From the NCBI GenBank assembly GCA_963575745.1, contig CAUYUJ010014200.1, forward strand, positions 113,501 to 177,500: a stretch of DNA of 64,000 bases, given 5' to 3'. Shown here in pieces: positions 52,301 to 62,701 of the stretch (positions within the stretch are counted from its first letter, which is position 1; each line of letters starts with the position of its first letter). The translations under genes were made by a program, and so were the position numbers. The notes below the pieces were generated by a model. It made no database searches. It had not been told where the DNA came from and saw nothing but the letters and a program-made list of their open reading frames with translations. The stretch is from Prorocentrum cordatum. Its lineage: Eukaryota; Sar; Dinophyceae; Prorocentrales; Prorocentraceae.

Positions 52301-52725
52301 CTGGGGGGGGGCTTAATGATGGGGGGCACGGGGATCCAGAGACAGCTGAAGAGGGGGTCAGCAGGGCCAGCCTCAAGGGCACTGGCAACAAGCTCGGGAT
52401 CCAGCTCGTGACGACGATCTTCCCCAAACGGGCACTCCCAAACACGGTGGAAGGTGGTGTCTGGTGCACCGCAGTGCTGGCACTTAGGAGACACCTGATA
52501 CCCTCTTTGATGCAAGACAGTGCCAGTACAGTAGCACCCCGTAAAAACCTGGCGCAGCATCTGCTTGGCAAAACTAGAATGCTTCTTCGAGCTCCACGCT
52601 CTGCTAACAGGATGGGTCCAAAGACCCCTGGCACGAATCTGGTCCGCTCTACTCGAACCAACACCTTCTAACTTGGCGACGACAACCCGATGCAGCTGAT
52701 GCTGCTGGAGGTCCTGGCCAAACAT
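52294..52725 (-). pseudogene. LINE-2 RT thumb and zinc motif
   Basis: MFGQDLQQHQLHRVVVAKL leads to CQHCGAPDTTFHRVWEC, the zf-RVT motif of this LINE class. The frame ends at a poly-C run near 52303-52312. The sequence EDDEVEYLDRGG then continues in the next frame, so homopolymer expansion explains the break. Confidence 0.75.
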
Positions 52726-52817
52726 TTTCTGGAGCTGCGCGGGGGGGGGCTAAGGTGAGGTTGCAAATCCTTCCACCCCTCGTTTTGACGTGTGCAGGGT
52801 CAACGAACTCCCACCCC

Positions 52818-53075
52818 GCACTCCTCCTCCTCCTCCTCCTCCTCCTCCTCCTCCTCCTCCTCCTCCTCCTCCTCCTCCTCCTCCTCCTCCTCCCTCCTCC
52901 TCCTCCCTCCTCTCTCTCTCCTCCTCCTCCTCCTCTCTCTCTCTCCTCCTCCTCCTCCTCCTCCTCCTCCTCCTCCTCCTCTCTCCTCCTCCTCCTCCTC
53001 CTCCTCCTCCTCCTCCTCCTCCTCCTCCTCCTCCTCCGACTGCTCCTCCTCCGCCTCCTCCTCCTGCTCCTCCTC
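52818..53075. repeat. (CTC)n array
   Basis: CTC with TCTCTC interruptions, right of LINE-2. Confidence 0.95.
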
Positions 53076-53095
53076 CGTTCTTCGCGGCTCGGCAG

Positions 53096-53210
53096 GCGAA
53101 AGACTTGCTCGCTGGCCAGGTGTCGGAGCAGATCGAAAATCTGATGACCTTCTCGGCCGCCTTGGCGTCTCAGCAGTGCCTCTCCCCCTTTTCGGGGGAG
53201 GCGGCACGGG
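53096..53210 (+). CDS. Candidate exon after CTC array
   Basis: CTC array, TTCTTCGCGGCTCGGCAG, then AKDLLAGQVSEQIENLMTFS and AALASQQCLSPFSGEAARG, then GTAGGG. A polypyrimidine tract, CAG and GT fit exon borders, and the 38 codons are helical and protein-like. Not recognised. Confidence 0.35.
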
Positions 53211-53384
53211 GTAGGGAACTCAGGATAGAGGAAGGACGACCAGGGTGGGATGGGGGGGGGGGGCGGAAGAGAAGGGGGGGGAAGAGGAACGGGGTCCAGG
53301 GGAGAGGGAGGGCGCGTGGGAGGCGCAGGACAAGGGGGGGGGAGCGGGGGGCCGTGGAGGAGGCAGGAGCAGGAGTAGGTGGAG

Positions 53385-53465
53385 CAGGAGGAGGAGGAGC
53401 AGGAGGATCAGGAGGATTAGGAGGATTAGGAGGAGGAGGAGGAGGAGGAGGAGGAGGAGGAAGAA
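53385..53465. repeat. (GGA)n array
   Basis: Short GGA array in a G-rich stretch that contains several poly-G runs. Confidence 0.85.
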
Positions 53466-54289
53466 GAGAAGGTGGAGCAGGAGGCGGAACGAGGCAGTGG
53501 GCCGAAGGACGGGGTTGGCAGCGGAGCGCGCCTCGGTTCGGCGGGGGGGGGGCGAGAGGCGAGGGCGAGGAGCAGGCGAGAGGAGGACAGGCGGGGAGCG
53601 GCGGCCAGCGACGAGGGGCAGGGAGAAGGAGAGAGGCGGAGCGGGTCCAGCTGCGGAGTGCTCGGCGCCTGAGCTGTCGGCCGCTCGCGGTATCGGCGAT
53701 GCGGCAGGCTGCTCGCCGCGTGGGCCCGACTGCAGGGGGGCATGATTTGGCCCACCCCGCCCAGGAGCGCTCGGTTCGGCGATCTTGGGCCCCTCGCCGG
53801 CGGCCCATGGTGCCCCGCCGATCCAAGATGGATGGTTCCTCCCCTGGGCCTCCCCCCCCCCACCCCATGAATCCTCGGAAATCCAGCGGCGAGCGAGGGG
53901 GGGAGGTGAGAAGGAGAAGCCCTCGCGCGTTCTGAGAGGTGTTCGGCGTCTTCGCCGAACAGGACACTTTCCAGAAAGCCTGGGGACTTCTGAGCCTTCG
54001 AGAAGGCCCGCTCCGTCTCCCTTCCGCCCCTCGCTCGCCACCGATATTTTGAGGTGCTTGCCGCAGTGGGCCCCTGTCTGGACCACGCGGATCCTGATCC
54101 TCCAGCGCCCAGCGGGCCGTTCAGCCCTGAACGATCTCTCTGCTTCCGAGACTCTCCGCCCCTGCTCACTTCGGCCCCCGGGCTCGCCGCCAAGAACTCG
54201 CATGCTCCATCCGCGGCCTCAGGGCTTCCGACCTGCTCCCTGGGGCCAGGCTTGCGCCCCAGATGCACGTCTGCTTGGCCCACCGCCGC
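53466..54289. other. GC-rich, possible minus-strand exon
   Basis: On the minus strand about 54280 to 53930 is open and includes KYRWRARGGRETERAFSKAQ and SPGFLESVLFGEDAEHL. Other frames are open too, so this is a weak candidate. Confidence 0.25.
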
Positions 54290-54676
54290 CCTCCCCTCCT
54301 CCTCCTCCTCCGTCTCCTCCTCCTCCTCCTCCTCCTCCTCCTCCTCCTCCTCATCCTCCTCCTCATCCCCTCCTCCTCCTCCTCCTCCTCCTTCTCCTCC
54401 TCCTCCTCCTCTCCCTTCTTCTCCTCCTCCTCCTCCTCCTCCTCCTCCTCCTCCCTCCTCCTCCTCCTCCTCCCCTCCTCCTCCTCCCTCCCCCTCCTCC
54501 TCCTCCTCCTCCTCCTTTTCCCCCTCCTCCTTCCCCTCCTCCTCCTCCTGAGTCTCCCCCTCCTCCTCTTTCTCTCCCTCTTCCTCCTCCGCCTCCTCCT
54601 CCTCCGCCTCCTCCTCCTCCGCCTACTTCTCTCCCTCTTCCTCCCCTTCCTCCTCCACCTCCTCAGCCTCCTCCTC
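54290..54676. repeat. (CTC)n array
   Basis: CTC array adjoining the 3' end of LINE-3. Confidence 0.95.
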
Positions 54677-54903
54677 CATGTTGCCATGTTGCCAGCGATT
54701 AAGGGGAGACCTCGCGCTCCGAAGCCCCCTGGCAACTTAGCTACTGATGCGCTGTGGCGGGACTCCCACAGCTCTCGCGCTCTCTTCTTGGGAGCGAGCG
54801 GCGAGAGAGGACGGCCAGCTGTGTAACCCCTGTGGTAAAAATCCTTTCAAAAGACGTCTGCGGGCCCTCAGTTCTGTGCTGGTGGCGGGCTCCCAAACAC
54901 TCT

Positions 54904-55894
54904 TTAATTTGAAGGACTTCGAATTACTCCATCCACCACACCTCGAGCAAAATGCGATTCCCCGAAAACGTGCAGGTGGGGAATGTGGGTGTGGTGAAAT
55001 CCCTGAGCCTTACACTGGGTGCACGGCTTATCTAACCAGGGGGCCTTCTGCCCCGCGAACTGGTATCTGAAACAGATCCTGCACCTGAGCCCCTCTTTAC
55101 AATCCTCCAAGACGTGTCTGGCGTGTCCCCACTTACGGGTCGGCCTGGGTTGCTTGGGTCGAGAAAGGGAGGGAAGCTTAAAACCACCCCAGAATTTAAC
55201 CTGGATTGTGGCGAGACGCCTAGAGATGAGCTGCATCTCGGCGTCTTCAGCATCGATGCTGTCAAGCACTGTCTGAGGAAGCTGGACGAGGGTGGTGGCG
55301 CCATTGGCTACCTCATCCGCGAGCGAATTGGCCAAAAGGGCCCACGGCTGAATATCATACGTGTCCCAGCCCTCATAGCTGGGATGGGACTTGGTTCTGT
55401 GAAACTCAACGGGCCCATCATGGGCCTCGAAGGCGGTCCAAAAATAAATCCGTCAATCTGGATTGGAACGAGGCTTCCACCTAGGCCCCCTCAGCGCCCC
55501 CCCGATGTACATAGTTGGAATCCAATACCAGAGTAATCTCTCCCTGAACTTGGCGCAGGGCCTGCGTGGCGGCGTACAACTCGCCGCGGTTGACCATCTG
55601 CTTTCCTGGCAGGTTTCCTCGAAGAGTGCCTACAGGTTCGTAATCTGTGTCCAAGACTGCTACTCCCCAGCCCACGCGCCTTTTCCGAGGATCTTGATTG
55701 TGTGGGCCCTCACTGGCGTCGGACCCGACCAGGAATTTGCTTTTCACCTGCATCCTTTGGAGGACGAACGTGCCAGTGGCGCGGTGGACTGGGGGGGGTG
55801 GGTTGTCATCGGCGAGTCTTGCAGTGAACTCGGCTGGCTGGAGCGCGCGGCCCCACTTGATGGGGTATGACGGAAACTGCTCCACTGCCTTCAA
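54904..55894 (-). pseudogene. LINE-3 ORF2, RNase H and C-terminal zinc motif
   Basis: FLVGSDASEG (first Asp), NRGELYAATQAL (Glu), ITLVLDSNYV (second Asp), then in another frame MANSLADEVANGA (last Asp). CRICFRYQF ... CTQC closes the protein, with HTHIPHLHVFGESH after it and a stop at 54904. The His motif region 55336-55480 is lost to a frameshift. Confidence 0.75.
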
Positions 55895-56600
55895 AACAAG
55901 ATGGTTGGAATCAAGGATAGCCTCGTCGGTGCACTGCTGGAGCGCGGCACAGGTCCAGACCAGAAGCGGTGGAGGTCGTCCTCCTCTGGGGCGTTACACC
56001 TCGGGCACCTGGCTGAGACAGCTGGCTTGCACGAGTGCAGTCGGCCGCACGTCCAAACTGAACCCTTGCTAATAATGTGGAGGGCCTTGGCACATGCTGG
56101 CGCCTCCTCTCTTCGAAACTTTTGGCAAATAACCAGGACTGTAAACATCCACTCCTTCCTCAGCTCCTCCCCAAAGATAAAACTTCGAAGCCCGAGACCA
56201 GATAGTTCGGGAGATGTGTTGGGAGAACGCGTTCATGAACTCCTCCTGCCTCTTGAGGTCCCCAGTGGTGACTATGAAGCGCCTCTGATCTGGGAGGATC
56301 CATCCCCAGGGGCCCACAGGATAAACGTCAAAGTCCTGAAGGGTGGCGATGGTGGCCGAGAAGAGGGAAACAACCTTGCTCCACCTAGACTTGCCAGCGA
56401 GCCTTTCATTTGCCGGGGTCCATCGCCTGTTGATGGCGGTGTGCAGCACAGTGTCCTGGTTGACCATGTCGAACCAGGCGTATAAAATCTGCATCGGCAA
56501 ATAATGGGAAGGATCCTCCTGCTCTTGTCCTTTCGGCGATAGGGCGAAGCCCGTGGAAGTACATCCATACTTGGGAACATATCCAAGCCCACGAACTAGA
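55895..56600 (-). pseudogene. LINE-3 ORF2, thumb region and zinc motif
   Basis: LPMQILYAWFDMVNQDTVLH and INRRWTPANERLAGKSRWSK belong to the RT thumb region. CPRCNAPEEDDLHRFW near 56000 is the zf-RVT motif, with the last Cys replaced (WSGP). Confidence 0.7.
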
Positions 56601-58430
56601 CGCCCCCGAACGTGTTTCAACTGCGTAGCGCATATACCTTGGCCCTGGTGGCCCCAGAAGAGTTGCGGTTTGGCCCCAGTTGAGACCAGCCTCCGGGCCC
56701 TCTTGATATTTCTGGACAGGTTCTGGATCGATGCGAGCCTCTTGAGCCCCTTGCCGGACCTGGCGATCCTGGTAGCAATCCTGCGTCTCTCCCCAAGATA
56801 GTGTCCATCCCCAGATCCCGCCCAAGTCCTTCTTGCTTGAAGGCCCACCCGTGAGAGCCCAGAGTGGTACAGATGCACTGACTGACGGACTTGGCCGAGC
56901 TGACGATGCAGGGCTTGGGGGAGAGCCGACAACCTCTGGATTGTAGGGCTTCTCCTAGGTATATGATGGCCTGTGGGACGTCCACTTCGAGCATCTTGTG
57001 GAGTCCCCAGGCTCTGAGTCGTAGGTCGTCCACCCACGTTCGAAATTTCAAATGAGGGAAGCGCCTGTGCATCTCGTCGAGTATATCGCACAGGAAGGCG
57101 CGGGCGAACGAGGTAGACTGTGAACGCCCCTGCAGCATACTCTCTGTCGGGCAGATGGCGCTGGAGCAGCCAAGCGGCCCGCGGCCGTGAGCACCCGCGC
57201 GGCCGTGTGAACCATCATGCCGAGAACGAGCGGAATTGTTGGATATTCTAACTTGACCGCCATACTGCATACAGATTCGGTGCAAGCCGCATCGAAGAAT
57301 TTCTCGATGTCCAACAGCGCCTCTGAAATAAGAAATCCTAGACTGGTGGCCAGCTCGGTCGTCACTTCATTCAAATGCGCTGCCCTCAAACATGAGGAGC
57401 CTCGGATAGCCTCATCCCAAAAGCCAGCTTTTTTGGAGTTCCAGGCGGTGATAGAGGGTCTTTCCAACTGGATCAGGATGCGGTAAAAACTGCACGTGTG
57501 GGCGAAGGGTCGATCCGATTCAATACTATTTGGGATGAGGCGAACCATGTTCATGAGCACCTGCACTGGAAACTTAAACGTGGTGCGGACCTGATTGAGC
57601 AGGTCGGTGAAGACCTGGCGGCCTTCTGTCGGAAGGAGGTCGCACCCCCTCGGGTTCCACAGGTCGGCACCTCCTGCTGAGTTTGTGCTATATATGCGAC
57701 AAACTGAAATACTTCTTCGGGCTCCCACTGGAGTTCCTCCAAGACTTGCCTCCGAGCTTGGGCAATAAGGGGAACGGGCCATTGAGCCTCTTGTGGCCTG
57801 CTCGGGGATCCCAGGGGTGCCCAGTATTTCTCCCAATCGGTAAGCTTGTGCTGCATGAGGAGGATCGGGTCATCTGGGATGATCTGATGGGAGCAGGAGG
57901 ATATTTTGATGGTGTCCAGCTCCTCTGGGGGTGGGGGTTGGGCCTTGGTGGTGGCGTGCGAAATGTTCGCCCCTTTCTTTAAGTCCTCCTCAACCCATTC
58001 CTGGAGTTCTTTGGATGCTATCCGATTTTCCAATCGTTGGTAATGCTGGTGTATCCCATCAAGAAACTTCTGAAACTCGATCCCAGTCTGAGTCCCAAAG
58101 TTCCCGAAGAAAACCTCTGGATCCTGAATGTGGCCTGCGACATACTCCCCCAGAGTGTCCCTGTTGTCCTGGGTGACGTAATCTGGGTAGGTGATGGCTG
58201 CATGGATCCTGTGTAAAAGATGCTGGATGGCTCATACTTGCTGTGGAGCTTGGGCGCGCCGCCGCAGCGCGCCCCGATCGCGTGCACGGGCAGGCAGAAC
58301 GTTCCACTTGCTAGCCATGCTGGTCTCCAACCTTTCTGGCGGCTGCGGCGGGAGGAGTGCTTGGCGTTGAAATCTGACACATTGGCCCCTGCTCGGGCGA
58401 CATGGGTATCCAACCCTGTTGTGGTGCATA
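56400..58430 (-). pseudogene. LINE-3 ORF2, reverse transcriptase
   Basis: N-terminal linker with KLTDWEKYWAPLG (about 57830), motif A ALLDIEKFFDAAC (about 57318), motif B SMLQGRSQSTSFARAFLCDI (about 57120), motif C RTWVDDLRLRAWG (about 57020). The catalytic Asp pair is present as VDD. Motif A and motifs B/C lie in different frames. The 58.0-58.4 kb part is too scrambled to assign. Confidence 0.75.
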
Positions 58431-58554
58431 TGAAGTTCCAGAGCCCGGCTGAGTGTAGCGTACTGAAGGGTTAATTCTGGGCTAGCGTAGGCCTGGCAGT
58501 AGGGGTATGTCGGTACCAGGTGGGGCTCTGATACCTCCTCCTCGGCCTTCTCAT

Positions 58555-59494
58555 AATACTACTCCCATGGCATGTGGGCCCCCTGGTAGTTGGCGGGGAG
58601 GGGGCTCGCACGACTGCATGCCAATATCTCCTTCTGAGCGATATCTCGAGTAACAACTCCTGCAACTCCTAAGTGTGGCTTCCAAGGTCCCTCCAAGGTG
58701 GCCCCCAGCTTGGTCGAGATGCCTAGCCTCTGATCGACGACACAGTAATCTATCATACGATATCCGTTCGAACAGGTCCAGGACGTGTTCGACGGCGTGA
58801 TGATTTTCCCGTTTACCCAATAAAGCCATTTCACGGGATGGTTGAGCTCGGAAAGGGGGTACGTTATAATCGCTTGCAATGATGTAGGGCATCCTACAGG
58901 TCCTGATGTGGATGACGATTTCATGGATGATGTCCCCATTGGCCTGATGCATGCCCACCCCAGAACGCAAAAAAACGCCAATCATGAGGAAACATATCTT
59001 ATCTAGGTTGATGACTACGCTCGTCCAGCGAGTCCCTGAGACTAGAGGTTCGGGGTGGCCCTGGGCACCCATGATACGCGCGTGGGAGGAAAGATGGGAC
59101 CTGACACCCAACAGGATTCCCGTTTGGCCCCCCTCGGCTGTGCTGATGGCTGGACAAACGTAGGTCGTCCAACCCTTCTTCTTAAACTGCTTCCGAACGG
59201 GCCCATGCTTGCTCAGAGTGAGGCGCGTCTCTGTCAAAATGCAAACATCCGCCAAGAAGCGCGAGTCTAGGATATATGTGTTTCCCGTGTATTCCACAGG
59301 GTAATGTTGGCGAAATAGAACGTGAGATCCCCAGTGGCTCCCGTTCGAGAGCCCTTGGCCTGGGAGAAAGTGGGGTACCCGAACATCATGGCGAGGCTCG
59401 GGTCGTATTTCATGGCCGTCGTGGTGGCGTTAGTCACGAAAAGCCCCGTCAGCACGATCATCAACGTGAGCACGGCTGCGACCACCATCTTCAT
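58555..59494 (-). pseudogene. LINE-3 ORF2, EEP endonuclease
   Basis: ATG 59494 opens MKMVVAAVLTLMIVLTGLFV, an unexpected hydrophobic segment, then LTFYFANITLWN. The EEP continues with CILTETRL (Glu), GQTGILLGVRSHL and IIASDYNVPP (Asp-x-Asn). After another shift come MIDYCVVDQRLG (Ile-Asp-Tyr) and KPHLGV. At least two frameshifts. Confidence 0.75.
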
Positions 59495-60600
59495 GCACGG
59501 CAGTCACCGCCGCCGCTGGGCTGCGGCTGCGGTCCCCAGGGTGGGGTTCCTCCTCGGCTGTGGCGGCCGCAGCACTCCCTGCCCCGCGGCGCGGGCTGGG
59601 GCCCCGTGGGGGCAGCCTCGGCGGGGGCCCCGCGGGCGCCGCCTGGGCTGGCGCGGGTGGCGGCGCCGCCTTGCCGCCGCCCATGGCCGCTGCTGGCGCC
59701 GCCGCGGGCCCACGGGCCGCGGGCGGTGCGCCGCTGGCGGCCGCGGCGGCAGCCCTGGCGGCCCCCTGCGGCCCGATGGGGGCTGCGGCCGCCTTGGGCA
59801 CCTGCTGACCGTACTTGCTGCGATCTGCGGGTGCTGCCCCAAGGAGGCCTGCAGGGCCTGCTGGTCGTGCGGCGTGAGGGACTCGTCCTCGATGACGATG
59901 CACTTGGCGCCATCGGGGTTGACAAGCTCCGCCCATTGTTGTGACTTCTTCGCCGCCTCCTGTTTGGCGGCCTGCCCCTGTGAGACTGCCACGTCCAGGT
60001 TCGCCTCGGCCTGGGTGAGCTGCTCCTTGAGCTGGTCCACCTTGTGTTGGCACTCCTTCTTGTACGTAGTGGCTCGCTGCAAGGCCCTCTTGGCCAAGCC
60101 GACGTCGTGGGACAAGGCGGGGACGGCATCAGGCTTTGCTTCGCGCTCTGGCGAGGCGTCCGCTGACAGGTGCTGCTCCTTGAACTTCGCAAGCTGCGGA
60201 GGTCCGAGCAGTCCTTGGAGCGCCCCCAGGATCTTCTGCAGCTGGGGGTCCCCTGGTGTCGATGCGCCACTGTCGACACCTTCGCCTGGCTCGTCTCCCT
60301 GAAGGAGGTGGTTGCCGCACCTGCACAGCGGGTCCTTCCTCGCGCGCGCCAACCACTTCCACTTGTTGCAAACGTCGCACACCACGTACTGTTTGTTAGC
60401 TGCATCACGTCCTCCTTCTGCTCCCTTCCCGTGTCCGTTGTTCCCCGCCCAGCTGTTCCAGCGCTTGCCCCAGGCTCCATCCTGGCGGCTCTCATTGCGG
60501 CGCCTGAGCCTGAGCCTGTGAAGGGGCCCGGGTCGACTGGCAGGCTGATGCCAGACAAGCTGGAATGGCCATCGCTGTTGGCCGCGCTCGAGCGAGGTTG
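59430..60600 (-). pseudogene. LINE-3 ORF1: zinc motif, coiled coil, Ala/Pro tail
   Basis: YVVCDVCNKWKWLARARKDP then LCRCGNHL forms a Cys motif like LINE-1 ORF1. A coiled coil follows (KKECQHKVDQLKEQLTQAEA ... SQGQAAKQEAAKK). After a frameshift near 59810 the tail YGQQVPKAAAAPIGPQGAAR runs to a stop at 59430. No ATG opens the zinc frame after the SL, so another small frameshift near the start is likely. Confidence 0.7.
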
Positions 60601-60620
60601 GGAAGTTCAGGAGCAGGCCC

Positions 60621-60640
60621 CTTGAGCCAAAATGGCTACG
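60621..60640 (-). other. Spliced leader sequence at the 5' end of LINE-3
   Basis: The reverse complement is CGTAGCCATTTTGGCTCAAG, an exact match to 20 nt of the 22-nt dinoflagellate SL. Upstream of it is GGA microsatellite, downstream is element sequence. The SL is therefore at the insertion boundary. Confidence 0.9.
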
Positions 60641-60644
60641 TCTC

Positions 60645-60870
60645 CTCCGTCTCCTCCTCCTCCGTCTCCTCCTCCTCCTCGTCCTCCTCCTCTTCCTCCT
60701 TGTCATCCTCCTCCTCTCCCTCTTCCTGCTCCTGATCCTCCTCCTCCTCCTCCTCCTCCTCCTCCTCCCTGTTTCCTCCTCCTCCTCCTCCTCCTCCTCC
60801 TCCTTCTCCTCCTCCTCCTCCTCCTCCCCCTCCTCCTCCTCCTCCTCCTCCTCCTCCTCCTCCTCCGTCT
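60645..60870. repeat. (CTC)n array
   Basis: CTC array upstream of LINE-3. 60871-61360 beyond it is unassigned. Confidence 0.95.
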
Positions 60871-61369
60871 CGTGAAAGCGAACCCTGCATGCAGAACAAT
60901 CCAGGGGTAGGGTTCTGAGGACGAGCGGGCCCGAAGCCAGGCCCCAGAGGCCAGAGCCAGGGCACACGAGGACGGCCAAAATCGGACGGTCGGACGTGGC
61001 CGAGGGAGGATACGCTCGAAGGACAGGCCACGCTCTCTCAGGAATTCGGCCGCGCTCGCGGGACAGGCCCCGCGGCAGAGTTGACACTCTAGCTGCTGGC
61101 TTGCGCCAGGCTTTCTTCTCGATGCATCGCCGACTCCTAGGAACAAGTCTGTGAAGTGGTGGGAAGACGACGATCCAGAACATCTGGGGAACTATTGGGC
61201 ATCCTGGGATTTGTGCCTCTTCACTTGTGTGTCCCCCTGCCCCCTTCCCGTCGCTTTCCTCTCCTCCCTCCGCTCTCACCCCCGACGAGCCCAGCGCGGG
61301 CGAGCGTGTGGCCATCGCACGCGCAGCCGTGCGAGGGTCCCGAGGCTGCACCCGTCGCACTCCGACCAA

Positions 61370-61560
61370 GGCCTCTCCTCCCTCCTCCCTCCTCCCTCCC
61401 GCCTCCTCCCTCCTCCTCATTTCTCCCTACTCCCTTCTCCGTTCTCCCTCCTCCTCTCCTCCTCCTCCTCCTCCTCCTCCTCCTCCTCCTCCTCCTCCTC
61501 GTCCTCCTCCTCCTCCTCCTCCTCCTCCTCCTCCTCCTCCTCCTCCTCCTATTCCTCCTC
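61370..61560. repeat. (CTC)n array
   Basis: TCCCT/CTC array. 61561-61864 contains two diverged copies of CCTCTCCCTGAGGTGTGCCC (period about 85 bp). Confidence 0.9.
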
Positions 61561-61864
61561 AGGCTGTTCATCCGGGCCTGCTCGGTGATTGTGCTCGCTT
61601 GGTCGCAAAGCCACACTTCACAAACGGAGGCGGGCTGGTATGCACTGTGAAGGTCTGCATTGTCACAGTAGGTCGTGCGCCTCTGTGGCCTCTCCCTGAG
61701 GTGTGCCCCTGTCGGCTCCCTTGCCCGGCATGGGGCGGGCCGGTATGGACCTTTGGTGGCTGGCTCTGTTGCCTCTCGCTGAGGTATGCCCTGTGGGGCT
61801 TCGTTGCCCAAGGGTCCTCGCTTACCTCCGCACTTCACTCTTCAGGATACACCAGCTTCGGTCA

Positions 61865-61998
61865 GCGTCCAGAAATCGACGGGACGGCGCCGACTTGGCG
61901 TCGACCTGGCGTCGGATAGCGTCGGTGAGTGCCGGTTTAGCGTTGATTAGCGTCGACTAGCGTCGACTAGCATCGATTCGCGTCGACTCGCAAGAGCG
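61865..61998. repeat. TAGCGTCGAC minisatellite, locus 3
   Basis: GGCGCCGACTTGGCGTCGAC, TTAGCGTCGACTAGCGTCGA and CGACTCGCAAGAGCGAATCC. It shares array and flank with 38053-38135. Confidence 0.8.
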
Positions 61999-62501
61999 AA
62001 TCCGATGGTACGGGACGCCCCGTGCGCTGCCGCAGAATGCTCGGGTGTCCGATCTCCCCATATCCCTCCAACAGAGAAAATGCGATCGCCGGAGATCGTT
62101 ACGTTGCATTTTCGGGGAACCTCGGGGAACCTCGCCTGTCCCCCAAATTGGCAGTCTTTTGCCCACGCGGGCCCGATGCGGACTCGACGCGGCTTTGGCG
62201 TGGACTCGGCGCGGAAGCGGCGCGGATTCGACACGCATCCTCGTCGAGTCCGACTCGGACTCGGCGAGGATGGGGTCGCGACGGGACGGACGAGGTCCCC
62301 CCAGGCTGCAGCACAGAGATCGGGGGGCTCGCTCGCCGCCCCCCTGGTCGGCCCAAGAGCAAGCGACGCCACCCCGCCTGTGGCCCTCCTCCTCCTCCTC
62401 CTCCTCCTCCTCCTCCTCCTCCTCCTCCTCTCCGTGTTGCGCTGCGGCCCACCAGGGGCCGTAGCGTATACACCATGCAGAAGCTCTCGCCAGACGTACT
62501 T
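61999..62501. other. Unassigned plus (CTC)n
   Basis: 62160-62270 has degenerate GACTCGGCG repeats. 62388-62432 is a CTC array. No gene. Confidence 0.5.
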
Positions 62502-62701
62502 TAGGGGAACGAAGGATGGCATAAACATAAAAGCTCTGAGGTCCGCGCGGATTTTTCGGATCCGTGCTGGGCCCCCCTGCCTGGCGCACGGAGCACGCCG
62601 GGGGCGGCGCCGGAGGCTCCGCCAGGGGAGGCCCAGCGCGGATCCGAGAAGTCCCCGCGGACCTCTGAGTTTTTATTATTCTGTCCTTCTTCGTTCCCCT
62701 A
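62502..62701. mobile_element. MITE family 1, second full copy, TA-flanked
   Basis: TA, GGGGAACGAAGGATGGCATA to TTCTTCGTTCCCC, TA. Arms include AGGTCCGCGCGGATTTTTCG and CGGATCCGAGAAGTCCCCGC. It matches the 8280 copy in order and length. Confidence 0.88.

Larger units (their letters stand above)
51026..52817 (-). mobile_element. LINE-2: 5'-truncated non-LTR retrotransposon
   Basis: A minus-strand LINE fragment with RT tail, CCHC motif, RNase H and C-terminal zinc motifs. The 3' end on the minus strand is a TGTATGTATGTATGTATG tail (51026-51046), a typical simple-repeat LINE terminus. Both sides are CTC arrays (GGA on the element's strand). The 5' truncation falls in the RT thumb. Confidence 0.85.
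54677..60640 (-). mobile_element. LINE-3: full-length non-LTR retrotransposon starting with the spliced leader
   Basis: Reading the minus strand: SL (60640-60621), ORF1, ORF2 with EEP, RT, zinc motif, RNase H and Cys-rich tail, a short trailer, and a GGCAACATGGCAACAT tail at 54693-54677. CTC arrays flank both ends (GGA on the element strand). About 5.96 kb. All domains are present in the right order, but ORF2 is spread over many frames. Confidence 0.85.
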
